A DNA stretch of 64,000 nucleotides from Metallyticus violacea (taxonomy: Eukaryota; Arthropoda; Insecta; Mantodea; Metallyticidae), in assembly GCA_030762175.1 (NCBI GenBank), contig CM060834.1:32603501-32667500 (forward strand). Reading direction: 5' to 3'. Position 1 is the stretch's first letter. Every line of letters begins with the position of its first letter. The translations under genes and the position numbers were made by a program. The notes beneath the pieces were generated by a model. That model worked only from the letters and a program-made list of their open reading frames with translations. It was not told where the DNA came from and did not search any database. Shown piece after piece: positions 46,685 through 58,465 of the stretch.

Positions 46685-47660
46685 GGGCCCTGTTTCACTA
46701 AACAATTAGTTTACTAGTTGCTAGTTATTAGCTGTAATTCCAACATTTCTAATAAAACCTGTTTCACGAACATTTATTCTATAATGGTAGAATCATAAAA
46801 GTTTGTCATTAGTCACTTGTCAAAGTTATTAGTGTAGCGCTGCGAAGGCTGGGGATATTTATTACTCCGTGAACTGTTTGTTGATGCGATTTTGTTTGTT
46901 TTGTTTATGTGGTATTTTTTCCGTGTATCCAAGCCATTCAAGCCAAGAAATTGCATTATTTCTACCACATTGAAAAGAATTTCAAGCATTGAAAACGAAG
47001 TAACACTGCTGCGTTTAATTAATAAGCAATGGACAATTCTCCGACAAGACTACGAAGGAATACAAAACCGAGATGTAGAAAAAGTAAAGCAAACTGTGAA
47101 CCCGTTGAGGTTAATTACATCGGAGAAAGTTTACGCATATGTGAGGGACACATTTTGGCCAACATCAAGAAAACTACAATGGTAAGTGCTTTTATTTTAA
47201 ATTCACATTCATTTACTATTCACATTATCTATTAATAATGGTGTAAGTAGCTCAGTTTCTATGGTATTTTTTCAGGTTAAAATTGATAATTCAACAAGTA
47301 CGAAAATGGGCGGTGTATTTGAGACCACATATTGCATAAATAACTCTAAATGAACTTTGTAATTAAAATGCGTGGAGCTTAATAGATAGAATAAATACCT
47401 AATTTAATATATGTACACTAGTATATGTAAATTCCCTATTCGAGCGAGATTCGTGGGTAACAATACGCAATTTCACAAGACCAAATGTTTCGTGAAACAG
47501 AACACTGATAAAGCAAAATCGCCTGCTGATAATATGTCTACCACACTAATAACTAGTAGTTTATGCTCGTAAATTCTAGAAACACACATTTGTAAAATAA
47601 ACAAGTAATACTAGAATGGAGACTAGTTTTACTAGATCAGAGTTTCGTGAAACGGGGCAC
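46685..47660. mobile_element. DNA transposon, Harbinger-like termini, with one ORF
   Basis: Left end GGGCCCTGTTTCACTAAAC and right end (complement) GTGCCCCGTTTCACGAAAC match at 16 of 19 positions. Related GTTTCACGAA subterminal blocks occur inside at about 46762 and 47488. Flanking CTG on both sides is a possible 3-base target duplication. The GGGCC-type end and short target site suggest PIF/Harbinger, but no transposase was seen. Confidence 0.6.
46892..47185 (+). CDS. Unrecognised ORF inside the Harbinger-like element, with splice donor
   Basis: A 97-codon ORF including KRISSIENEVTLLRLINKQW and RDVEKVKQTVNPLRLITSEK, ending in RKLQW. The bases CAATG/GTAAGT at its end form a good donor, so the ORF may be a first exon. 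PIF/Harbinger elements often carry a second, Myb/SANT-like DNA-binding gene, and this helical, charged ORF could be a remnant of that, but I cannot place it in any family. It could also be a captured host exon. Confidence 0.3.
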   Translation: MFVLFMWYFFRVSKPFKPRNCIISTTLKRISSIENEVTLLRLINKQWTILRQDYEGIQNRDVEKVKQTVNPLRLITSEKVYAYVRDTFWPTSRKLQW

Positions 47661-47662
47661 TG

Positions 47663-48915
47663 ACCTTACACCCTTAGATTACTTCAATAATTTTTATGGC
47701 TTTAAACATGTATTGTTTATAGCAGCTTCAACAAAATACAACATGAAGCAACAAATAAGGGAAGCTTGTGGTACTATCACTCCATGTACGTTAGGAAACA
47801 TTAGGTAAAATATCCGAAAATGAGTTGCTAAATGTTTAAATTTTGTTATTGATGGAACATATTTCGGACATTTATTAAATACCAAAAAAGTATATTTTAA
47901 CGCCCTATAACTTCAAATGATTTCATTTTAAAAAATTAAACGAAATTTTCTTAATTTGTTGAGGAATAAATATCTAAAATTATACTATCATTTCATTTTA
48001 AATTCTGAAACCCCCCCCCCCCAACCTGGAACCCCATAGGATGACATATTTAAGTTTTATCCATGACTCTATTATGAAGATTCTTTCAGCAAAATATTTG
48101 GAAAAATCAGCTTTTGCTTTTATTGGTTTATTGATATTGGTTTGTACTTTACAAGGCACATTCTGTATATTTGAGTTGTCCACCTTTTAATTATTTTCCC
48201 TTTGCGCAGCCGGCTTTCGAATGTCTTTGGATCTACCCATACTGCAACATATTAAAATCTTTGCAACTGTACAGCCTCCAGTGTTTGAAGTGATGAAAAA
48301 TTTCACCTTGCTCTAAGTGAAAGATTTCAAGTAACACACTTCACCTTGTACATCCCTGAGATAGTTCAATTACACAATGTTATTCAAGCAAACAAAATGT
48401 CCAGCGGACAAATCTTATTGTATCATATTTTTCTTTATAAGCATCTAAGTATTAAAATAGTTCAACATATATTGACGTAATTACATTCGTTGGAATATTA
48501 GACGTTAAAAGTGCTTAATTTTTTTTAGACTCCCATAATGCGTTGTAGCTTTAAAATGTCGTTCGATAATGGACGCAAATTGTCACTAGCAGCTCCAACA
48601 TTGACATGACGTCATTTTCAGTAGCACGTGCTAATTGTTGGTCACTTAACTTAAACACCGCTGGGTTTGCTTTTGGTAGGAAGAGTTCCATATTGTAAAC
48701 ACGTCATTTAGAGCTGTTAAAACTAGAATCAACAAGATATTTCGCGTGACAGCGTTTACCTAATGATTTTGGCTAACAACACTTTCAGACAGTTCTAGAA
48801 TTATTTGAGAGCTGGGGAGGAACGGTGGATAGCATAGTTGGAGTATAGATACACAATTAACTATGCTAAGGCATGACGCTATAGATTATTTTATGGTATG
48901 GCATTTTTGAAGTTT
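47663..48915. other. Non-coding stretch with a poly-C run
   Basis: A C run at 48010-48022. No coding block or paired repeat found. Confidence 0.5.
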
Positions 48916-48919
48916 AACT

Positions 48920-49429
48920 TTAGCGAATTCCAAAGGAATTGTTATTGCCGTTGTACCCATGAAATGAATTTTGAAATTTTCTTCAAATTTACATCGATCC
49001 TTCATACTAAGAATCGAAAATGACAATAAAAATTATATATATATATTTGTGTATGTGTGTATGTATGTGTGTATTTTTTTTAAATTAAATTTCAAAGCCA
49101 TTGAAAATCGATGGAACATTCGATTGTATATTGTTGATTGTGTATATTTGCTTAGTGCATTTGATTGTTTTAAATAGTATCATGTTTTTGTTTAATTAAA
49201 ACATATGAACATATTCTTAAATAACAATGTAACTGGAAACGTTCTATTATTTCTCTCTATTTTAGTGAATGTAAAGATGATGTCAAGGACTCAGTTTATA
49301 AACTTGGTTACATTTAAAAATGTTTAAGAATACCTACATAGTGTAGTTTTGTCTCATGTGTTCATATATTTCATTTAATTAATAGTATACCATTCATTTT
49401 GAAGTTTAATATCAATATCAATGATGATG

Positions 49430-49506
<77 letters not shown>

Positions 49507-49705
49507 TCTAAAAATGTGATTTCACTTTTGTGATACTTAAAGATTCCAAGAATTCAAATTTTGTTCTCCTGATACCACACAATAATGCCATAAATTTAGT
49601 TTCATTAATTAATAAGGCCATAATTTGGATCTTATATTCACTTTTAAAGTTTTTCAATTTTCTGAGGAATTCCTTTAGTTTACGCAGCTCCTGCGCGAGC
49701 CATTT
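48920..49705 (+). repeat. Large dispersed repeat X, copy 2
   Basis: Aligns with copy 1 at its left (CGAATTCCAAAGGAATT, GTTGTACCCATGAAA) and along its whole right half to CGCAGCTCCTG at 49683. The middle part, including the 135-base minisatellite unit, is absent and replaced by a TG-rich tract (49040-49075). An AAT microsatellite (about 49430-49505) has expanded where copy 1 has only a few units. Confidence 0.8.
49430..49505. repeat. (AAT)n microsatellite inside repeat X
   Basis: About 25 units, at the position of a short AAT run (28797-28808) in copy 1. Confidence 0.95.
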
Positions 49706-50127
49706 TTATATTGGCGATATTAAAGTGAGAGCGTTCTTATAGAAGAAATAAACTGTAGGCCAATTTGAGAGGAAAAATGAAGAAAACTTCAGCTTTGTCG
49801 AAATCGAGTTATGACTGAATTAGATCAGACATAAATACACAGATGCAAATGCATCACAAACATAAAATTATAATGAAATATCTCTAGCCTTGGACTAGAA
49901 AATGCAAAACACATCAATTCATGTGATCTACAAACTAAACCCAGCATTCCAAGCAGTTTTTTTTCTCAATTTCTTCCATTCAGCCAAAAAACGACAAAAT
50001 CTGCTACATAATTATCTGCCATTTTCTCACCCATCCAGCCCCCAGTGTAAGTGAAGCTCTTTCAAAACTTTCCTCTCCTCTGCAACAAATATAAAGTGCA
50101 TTTTATATGGAAAGTAACTGTGGATAG

Positions 50128-50390
50128 TAAACCGAATGAGATGGCTAAGGCGGTAACACTTGAGACTCGCATTCGCGAGGTTCCGGACTTCAAATCCTCG
50201 GGCTATCCTGACCTTAGATTTTTGCATTTTTCGTGGTTTTCCCTGGATTTTTCCTTTTCTGAATTTTTCGCTGTTCTATTTCATATAAGCCCATCCCATA
50301 GTGCTGCTTCAGTGTCGCAAGTGTATGGGACTTGCTGGTGGATTTGTATCTTGGAAAAGTTCCTGTCCTAGTTGAGTTCTGTTTATGAGC
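50128..50390 (+). mobile_element. tRNA-derived SINE (family D)
   Basis: Head CCGAATGAGATGGCTAAGGC (A-box-like) and GGACTTCAAATCCTCG (B-box-like), then TTTTTCGTGGTTTTCCCTGG and a CCCATAGTGCTGC body. The TCGTGGTTTTCCCTGG block is shared with the minus-strand copy at 13204. Confidence 0.7.
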
Positions 50391-50694
50391 TCCCTTGGGC
50401 TCACCAATATGCCTCGCGCAGTTATGCCAATGTCTGGAATTCTAATATGTAGAAATCATTAGATAGGCCGCCTACACTCTTGAATCGCTGCTTTTGATCT
50501 TCCGATGTATTCCTTATCCTTTACTTCCTCCCGGAGATGTGCCCCTTTGGGGCGCAAGAACAAAAGTTCCAAATCACGGACAAAATACCCCATCCCATCT
50601 TGTGCTCAGTGTAAATTTGGAAACAACACAAATGGATAGTTACCAAAATACAGGTCTCCCAGCCTATCTCTCTACAAACTATGTACATTTTTCT

Positions 50695-51018
50695 GTCAGA
50701 TAGGAAGGAGGAGCAGGGAGTAGGTAAATTTATGCAAAGTAAGACAGCTCAGATCAGAAGAGGCAGACAATCGGGAAGGAGGGTAAGCAACATGGGTCAT
50801 GATATTTTTTGGAACTGTTTGTACATATATGTGAGGGAATGTAAGTTATTTTCTTTTGTACTGTTATCCTTTCTATTCCGTTAATTTTATTTATATATTT
50901 ATTATTTTAATTCGTGCATTTTCCATTGTATTGGGAAAATACGTACGGTCCCAGGAGGACCCGTGCGACATTGATGAGTTAGATTTGTGACAAATATATT
51001 TATTAAATAAATCACTAT

Positions 51019-51075
<57 letters not shown>

Positions 51076-51085
51076 CACTACCACC
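50695..51085 (+). repeat. Dispersed LINE-type 3' repeat, copy 2, ending in (CTA)n
   Basis: Second copy of the repeat at 23955-24290, with the same ordered blocks. It passes directly into a CTA microsatellite (51018-51074) that degrades into CCA and CAA triplets. The poly-Val and poly-Ser minus-strand frames are repeat artefacts. Confidence 0.8.
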
Positions 51086-51944
51086 ACCACCACCACCATC
51101 ACACCACCACAACAACAACAACAACATAACTCCACAAGAGGAACTTATATATGCTTTGTGCCTGAATGTACTTTTGTGCTCACATATGATTGACTATTCA
51201 AACACTCCAGGTATGCAATGCTTCGTCGCCACCAACGGATGAAACGGACCTAGTAACATCATTCAAAATTAATATTAACGCAATTAGTGCATCCAGCGAA
51301 ATGGATAGTTGGAAATAGTCTACGTCATAATCTGCCCTTCCCTTAAGTTTCTCTACATTTTCTTCCACACCACATCTCATCAAGTCAACTGAATTACAAT
51401 TTTGAGGGGAATAAAGCAGTGAAGGACTTAGAGATATTGCATCTTTCTTTTCCCATTTTATAATACTTTACCAAAATAAAAAAATAATAATATTAGCATT
51501 TGCGCTATGTTTTCATTTTTAAAACCAACAACAAGTTTACTTCCTGTTTGTAACAGGCCTGTCACACTGTTAATAGTTTCAATACACTACTGTAGTAAAA
51601 CATAGTCAGCAACAACATAAGGTTTACGAATAAGAAATAAATTATGAATAACTTAAAAACTTCTTAAGTAGAGAAAGGGGTGATTTAAAAACCCAATTGT
51701 GTTCGCAAGCTAAAATGTTTCAATACATTTTGTGGATATTAAAAAAAAATCCTTTCACAGACACGAAGCTGAAAATCTGTATCAAATAAGAGTGCCTATA
51801 CACTGTGTCACTTGTCCCATTGTTTCACAAGCCCCTGATATCCAGCAGCATATAATATTCTTTGTGCTGCTGTCGGAGTCATGCGATGACCTCTCTTTCT
51901 ACAGATCCATCATCGAGAAAATGTTCACCTGAGAGATGATATTT

Positions 51945-52171
51945 AGGAAGGCTGAACAAATGGAAGTCGCTTTTCGCAAGGTATATGGGGTGGCCACATC
52001 GCAAGAATGCAAGGCAATAGGTGGACCTACAAGATCTGCATATGGTACCCCGGGATAGGAAAAAAGACACAAGGCACACCCAAAAGAAGATGGACAAACC
52101 TCTTTAAAGAACATGCACGACCAAATTATTCAAGAGTAGCAAGAGAAAAGAATAAATGGAAATCTCTCTAG
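51945..52171 (+). pseudogene. Non-LTR retrotransposon C-terminal fragment, copy 1
   Basis: Frames read WGGHIARMQGN, then PKRRWTNLFKEHARPNYSRV and AREKNKWKSL. This is the C-terminal tail typical of non-LTR reverse transcriptase ORFs (GHxxR..., GRPxxRWxD..., W...A.DRxxW). Directly followed by a family A SINE and then a second copy. Confidence 0.75.
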
Positions 52172-52180
52172 AAGCAACAA

Positions 52181-52470
52181 GTCGGTATTGGTGGTGTATT
52201 GGTAACCATACTTGCCTCCTAAACCCAAGATCGCCGTTCAATCTCGGCCAGGGTCGATGGATTTTTTTTGGGCGTAAAAATCCTAAATGTCTTCCTTAGG
52301 AAGAGAAGTAAAGCAGTGGGTCCCATGTCGTAGATTTACAGTATGTAAAAGAACCTCAAGCCTGAAAGAAGAGGCCTCTGAGCTAAAGTTATCGGCCGTT
52401 TTACGCCCTGAATCGAATGGGATGATGGCCTGAGGTGTTAAAGAGCGTCCGTTAATTAACCAAATCAATA
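52181..52470 (+). mobile_element. SINE family A, near full length
   Basis: Head TTGGTGGTGTATTGGTAACC, a damaged B box (CCGTTCAATCTCG), the family body, and the end TTAAAGAGCGTCCGTTAATT. Sits exactly between two copies of a LINE tail. Confidence 0.88.
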
Positions 52471-52474
52471 ATAT

Positions 52475-52732
52475 CTCAGACAACAGACATCGCACAACTA
52501 GCCATCAGATTCAAATTGCAATGGTGTGGCCACATTGCAAGAATGCATGGCAATAGTTGGACCTACAATATCTGCATATGGGGCCGCGGAATAGAAAAAA
52601 GGATGCAAGAAGATCCAAAAGAAGATGGACAAACCTTTTCAAGGAACATGCAAGTCCAAACTGGTCAAGAGTAGCAAGAGGAAGAGAAAAATGGAAATAT
52701 CTCTATAACAAAGTATGCAGTGAATAAACAAT
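52475..52732 (+). pseudogene. Non-LTR retrotransposon C-terminal fragment, copy 2
   Basis: IRFKLQWCGHIARMHGN, then SKRRWTNLFKEHASPNWSRV and ARGREKWKYLYNKVCSE to a TGA/TAA. The same region as 51945-52171 and similar in sequence, about 530 bases later. Frame breaks between blocks make it inactive. Confidence 0.78.
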
Positions 52733-53885
52733 GCAGTGAGAAGTAGCGTAGCCAAAGAACAAATCAGACAGAGTATCTTAAACAGCATACGAACAACTAG
52801 CGTGGAATAGCTCCCAACGTTAGGAAAAAACGAACTCTTCCTAATTATTAGAAGGCCTTTTGCTCTTTAAGAGGCACAGTAGGCTAACTTTAGCTTTATC
52901 CTTTTTAAAACCAGAAGAATGTAAATCTGAATGAGGTATTATGAATTACACAATACTAAGGTCATTTACCGCATCCCAATTTCTAACGTTTAATGATGTT
53001 CTAATGAATATCAATGTCAATATACACTTACCATTAAGTTTTTCTCACTCTTCGCGACTTCTTTATTATGAACGAGTTCCAAATATTTGCTTTGGCCTTG
53101 AATCTAGTCATTTTTTTTTTTTTTATAATTTGAAGCCCCATAACCCATTTCTCAAAGGTGACTGGTGAATGAAATGCGTTTACACACTGTCATTTCTCCT
53201 TCCAAATCCAGATTACCTTAGCAATATTATTAGCTACTTAAATTGAGAGCGAGTGTGGAGGGAGGTTATTGCCACAGATGTTTTTGTATTTCCTTCTATA
53301 GAAACAACCTCCCAGGTTCTGGACAAGAGGTTGATTGGAAACAGGGAATAAAGTTAAAAGAAAAACAAAAAAGCGATCCTCATTAAATGACCCAAGATCT
53401 GAATCATAATGATGTAGAAATTTCTTTTCGGACGATGGGATTCTGCGTGAAGGGTCCCCCTTGCACAGCGGTCGTAAATGGTTACAGAGCGTCTGTTGTC
53501 AGGGTCGCGGCAAGCCTTCAAGAGAACCAGATTCCTCTGCATTTATCCATCAGGCTGACCTACGCGTAACACTGGTGACTTCTTTCGAAAATTAGTATTC
53601 AGCAACGGACGTCTTGAGAAAATGAATTCACCAAAAGAGAATGAATACAGATGTTTCTGGGCTACCTGTTGCAATTTTGATTAAGCCATGTTTCCTAAAA
53701 ACAGAGCGTTTCAATTGGATTTTGTTTTCCGATCATCGGTGGCCATATTTTGGCATTCCAAATGCTGTATAAGAGGCGAAAATGTTATTAAAGTGTATTA
53801 TGAATAACTAATAAAATATATAGGAGACTGATATTTTCAATAATAGGAAAGAAAATCTACCTGAATATTTTACACCGTAAAACAA
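52733..53885. other. Non-coding stretch
   Basis: Short ORFs near 53354-53569 on both strands show no motif I recognise. Otherwise AT-rich. Confidence 0.45.
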
Positions 53886-53887
53886 AT

Positions 53888-54095
53888 ATGCGAACCTCTC
53901 CGTGGTCTAGTGGTAACGCTTGAGGTTATTAATCCGGAGGTTCTGAGTTCGAATTCCGGTTAGGCCATGCTGTCTGAGTATGGTTTTTTTCGGAGTTTTT
54001 CCTTACCCTGAGAAGATGAATATCAGGTAGCTTTAAGCAGCCAGGGACTCCGAGTTTATTTGCCCCATCATTTATTCATTCCATTCATTCTTACG
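53888..54095 (+). mobile_element. tRNA-derived SINE (family C)
   Basis: CTCCGTGGTCTAGTGGTAAC (A box) and GAGTTCGAATTCCGG (B box) are the best-preserved tRNA-like head in the window. The body has TTTTTTTCGGAGTTTTTCCT and CAGCCAGGGACTCCGAGTTT, ending in ATTC units. Confidence 0.85.
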
Positions 54096-54164
54096 CACTT
54101 ATAACTAGTTAACTAGTGAACCTACAGAAGTCGCAAGAGAACCATTGCAATCAAAGCGACAATA

Positions 54165-55440
54165 AATAAAAGTCCATTACGCAGGAGCTTTAAAAACAAT
54201 ATAAAATTCAAATTATGACCTTATTAGTTAATGAAATGAAATAAGTTATGGAATTACGGCGTGGTATTAACAGAGCAAAATTAGAATGTTACAAAAGAGA
54301 AACCATATATTGTTATTACATATATATATATACATATATACATATATATATTATTGAGATTAAACCACAAGAATTAATGGTATATTATTAATTAAATGAA
54401 ATATATGAACACTGTGTAGGTATATATACTTTAAACATTTTATATTTATCAACTGAGCTCTTGATATCCTCTTTACCTTCACTAAAGTATATTACATTGT
54501 GTATTTAACAAGAATACATATCTTTCAATTAAACAAAACCATATTACTATTTATAAACAATTACACTATACTAAACAAATATGCACAATCAAAAATAAAG
54601 AATCGAAATTATCTTCGATTTTCACTGGATTTGAAATTTAATTTAAATGTTAATTTAGTAAAAACAAATAAGCAAATGTTTTCTGAAAATTATTAAAGTG
54701 TCCTCTTACACACAAATACAATTCTCAAACACACAGACTAATATTTTACATTTGTCATCTTCATGTCGATGCTTTTGTTAAATATAAAATATATTACTAT
54801 ACATACAGTTTATATGCTGAATTAATTTGTCTTTTTATTTTAAAACAATAGAGAGAAAATTAAATGCAAGATCGCTTTTTTAATTTCGGTTTTCAAGTAT
54901 ACCTACTCCTAATGGTCCAATTTCTTTAACTTTCAGAAACTGTTTTTATTATTTTATTTAAATGGTACATATAGAATTTTGTTATGAAGAAACACTTAAC
55001 GCCGCTAGAATCAATATTTAAATTTTAAGTTTCAGGAAAACAGCCATTCCTAATGACCTAATTTCCCTTATTTTCATGAACTAATTTGCTTGTTTTATTT
55101 AAATGATGTATAGGGAGAAAAAGTAAATATTGGTACTAAAAGAGTATTTTTAAAATTTTTGATTTCAGATAAACTCCCCTCCCAATAATCCGATTTCACT
55201 GATTTTCAGAAACAATTTTTCTTGCTTTATTTTAAGGGCATATACAAAGTTTCCTTTAAAAAAGAAGTTAAAATTGCGATCGCTAGGGAAAAATCTTCTA
55301 ACCCCACTCATTTTTCAGATATAACCCCATTTATAATGGCCCGATTGCTCTCATTTTTTAAAAAAAAAAATGCTTTTGGTTAACCGCTCCCCTCCAATTT
55401 TTCTGGTTAATGAACTCGATGAATCGTTTGTTAATTGTTT
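54165..55440 (-). repeat. Large dispersed repeat X, copy 3, with four minisatellite units
   Basis: Read on the minus strand it aligns with copy 1 over about 28130-29012. It starts at the AGGAGCTT end near 54185, runs through the complement of TTAACAAAAGCATCG (54775), and reaches the complement of CAACGAAACTCGGCAC near 55450. Between 54870 and 55400 it has four diverged tandem units of about 130-140 bases, each with a TAATGGTCCAATTTC-like and a TTTTCAGAAAC-like core. Copy 1 has about one such unit. Confidence 0.8.
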
Positions 55441-55589
55441 GTTATGTGCCGAGTTTCGTTGAGAAAAAACAAAATTTGCGACGTTAGAGCGTTAACCGGC
55501 ATGCACACACACACACATACACATACTTCATTGTCATTTTAGGTGCCTTTTAAAAATATAAACAGTGGAGACTACATAAACTACATCAG

Positions 55590-55745
55590 AGTGAATGAGA
55601 TGTAGTTTGAATCCTGCAAGTATCACACTTCTGAATTTATTTTCCAGGTGTTTCTCAGTTCTTATCAATTGCGCGGAAGTATCCTATACTTAGGCTTGGA
55701 ACGCGTTCTTCTCCCTGAAGCTTCCTTTATAAAGGTTAAATGTTC
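55590..55745 (+). mobile_element. SINE family B, partial and diverged
   Basis: GTTTGAATCCTGCAAG (B-box remnant), CCAGGTGTTTCTCAGTTCTT, then TCCTATACTTAGGCTTGGAA and CGTTCTTCTCCCTGAAG follow the family B order. Confidence 0.55.
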
Positions 55746-56430
55746 CTTTTCTTCACACACACACACACACATTTTATATAATATAAAATAAAAATAAAGT
55801 AACACTATTAACAATGTAACAAACTAACAGTAATTATAATAGTACAAAAGGATAAAACACTAAGAAAAAGTCACACTTGAGATCCCTATATTTCGGACTA
55901 TATATATAATTATTCAGAAATGGCAAACATTAAATCCCAAAAGTATTACATTGATTCCAAATAAGTCAATAAATCCCCTACATTTGATGACCAAGTATTG
56001 TCGATTGATCTGCAAGAGAATGTAGCCAATTTATACACATTTTAGAAAACTAATGATTATTAATGTAACTAAAAGTGATGGCTATGGAAGGAAAGTACAG
56101 CAAAATCATAATAAAACATCATAAAACAAGTAAATAATTTAAAAAAATTAAACATTTGCGACGCGATCTATCAATCTATAATTTAATGTAATAAAATATA
56201 AATCAATAAATGGATGCATCAATAGATACTTGGGAAATTCAACGAGGAAAAAGTTCAAACACAGATTACATAATGTATCGAAACCAATACTACTCTAAGA
56301 GATAAATTGAGAAGTACAGATATCAGAATGTAACTGTATGGTACAAGAGGTAATTCACTACCAAAAGAACTGGCAAGAGCATAACTTCGGATGTCCCGTG
56401 AACAATAATATCACAACAACTTTTCTTTAT
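55746..56430. other. Non-coding AT-rich stretch
   Basis: A short AC run at 55756-55772 and nothing else recognised. Confidence 0.45.
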
Positions 56431-56434
56431 AAAT

Positions 56435-56560
56435 CAAATGTAAGACGGGATATGGGATACCCGAGAACTAGGTGGAAACATCAATTTAAAGAATAAAACA
56501 TCTTTGGCGCGTAACAGTATATACTCAGTCCTTGAAAAGGCAGAAGAAGAAGAATCATTT
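56435..56560 (+). pseudogene. Non-LTR retrotransposon C-terminal scrap
   Basis: RRDMGYPRTRWKHQFKE near 56445-56495 matches the GRPRTRWxDxFKED block of non-LTR retrotransposon C-termini. Stops follow at once. Confidence 0.55.
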
Positions 56561-58295
56561 GCAAATGCAACAGCTCTTGGTGAGCTGGATGCCGCGTTTG
56601 CTATCGATTGAGCAGGGGGAGGGGGAAAAGAGTTGTTTTCTTGTTATGTATTCTCAGGTTATCTAAATGCGAAAGTTTTACAGCGTGCTTAATTCAATCC
56701 AAATGGTAGATTTCTTTGATTATGCACCAGCATATTCCTTGTCATCTAATTCATGTACATTAACATTACATTCATCCAAAAACGCCACAAGGTCCTGCTA
56801 ATTATTTTTTCACTTTACGTACTTTTTTCGTTATAGCAGTCAACACAATTTTTAGGTGTCACGTCCGTTGTCTGAACACCATAATTATAATCCCAAGCTA
56901 CTTTTAACTGCACTGAATTTGCTTTGCAGTTAGTTTTTTTCTATTGTCACTAGGTGCGCGATGTATAGGTGCATACTTTCAACTCGAAAGGAAAGACCCA
57001 CCCCCCTTTTTGGCCGCTATTATTCCCTATTTGTTTCAAAAAGTATCTGTGTCCTTAAGTGTTAAGTTAGAAGTGTGACTGGTATGTGAGTATTCATTTC
57101 TTATGAACATGTTGAGTGTCATAACATTCCAAATACACAAACAGGGGCACTAACTATTCTTCAATGAATTAAATAACCAGCACAAAAGTATATACGGCAA
57201 GAAGTTGAAGTGAAGAAATTAATGAATGAGTTTTTTAACGTTAAATTTGTGCTTCCTTTAAAGGAATACGTGTAGTCCAACATTCAGAATAAACACTTTA
57301 CTTTGCCACTTGTAAATAGTTTATAAAATATGGCTTAACACCATTTTTAGTTCAGCAATGTATTTCTAACTTAACACCATTATTTTTCTTACTATTCGAA
57401 TTTTAACTCTCATGTAGGAAATCTTTCACGGGTTTCAGTATTTTTCTCAAGAAAGCACAAGAATTACAAACTTCGTTTTCCTCTGTTCTAAAACCACAGA
57501 CCTTAATTTATAAAAGCATTGGTTAAAACGAATGAAAAAGAGCTCTATTCGTAAAAATCAGTTTAAAAGTTAAAAAAAAAAGTTCTTACTTGGAGAAACG
57601 CATTCTGGATCAATTAGTTGAGAATATATAGAGTTTTCGTTTCAGAACTTTCCAGTCCGAATAACTATGTATTTAAAATGATTATAATTAAAACAAATAT
57701 CACGTCAATTTAGATAAATTAAGGACAAATTTTATTACATTTTATTACATTTTAGATTTGACGTTGCTTGGAAATTTGGACTACTGTTATTGTTATTTGG
57801 ACAGAATAAAAAAAGGTCAGTTTTAAGATTAAACATAATTTATTTTGCGTAATTTACAATAATAAAGCCTGTTTCGAAACTTCTGACTAATTACTTAAAT
57901 TCTGCTTTTTCTTATAGAGTATACTTCAGTTTGAAACAATTTATTATCAAAATACAATTATTACTAGTTTTGTAGTTTCTATTGAAATTAAAATAGAAAT
58001 TAATTTGACAGGTAAAAAAAAAAATATGTGACAACCGTTGTATCCCCTTTAAAATGTGAGATCTTACAGTAGATGTGCTATTTGAAAATTCAATGGGGGT
58101 AGCTTGGGCGAGGGTGTGGATTTAAACTTCCATTTTAACATTTAGTTTGACATTTTTTAAATGTTTTAATTATTGTCAATTTGACGCATTGGTCTTCTTG
58201 CGATGTCTGTAGATTGTAGACGGAATACTGTAGGTATAAGTTATGTAGGGGTGAATGAAGTTGAGTGAATTAATGATGGTGCAAATGAACTGGAA
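56561..58295. other. Non-coding AT-rich stretch
   Basis: No gene, tRNA box or paired repeat found in 1.7 kb. Confidence 0.45.
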
Positions 58296-58299
58296 GTTT

Positions 58300-58465
58300 T
58301 GGGCGCTCTAAATCTACCTGGCATTCACCTTCTCAGGGCAAGAAAAACTTCGGGGAAAAAGTGCTTACCAAGAAAGAACTTGACCTGTCCAGGATTCGAA
58401 TCCAGGACCTCCGAATTAGTAATCGCAAACACTATCGCTAGCCAACGGAGATGGTCGAAATTTAT
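58300..58465 (-). mobile_element. tRNA-derived SINE (family C-like), minus strand
   Basis: The complement contains GGTCCTGGATTCGAATCCTG (B box) and a head CTCCGTTGGCTAGCGATAGT. The forward strand shows CCAGGATTCGAATCCAGGAC. The body on the left is diverged. Confidence 0.65.

Noticed and set aside
48009..48183. Minus-strand ORF ending in a Gly-rich tract
   Set aside because: The Gly run comes from the poly-C homopolymer; the rest has no protein-like signal.
50891..51135. Overlapping minus-strand ORFs with poly-Ser and poly-Val tracts
   Set aside because: Artefacts of the CTA, CCA and CAA triplet repeat; no other protein-like features.
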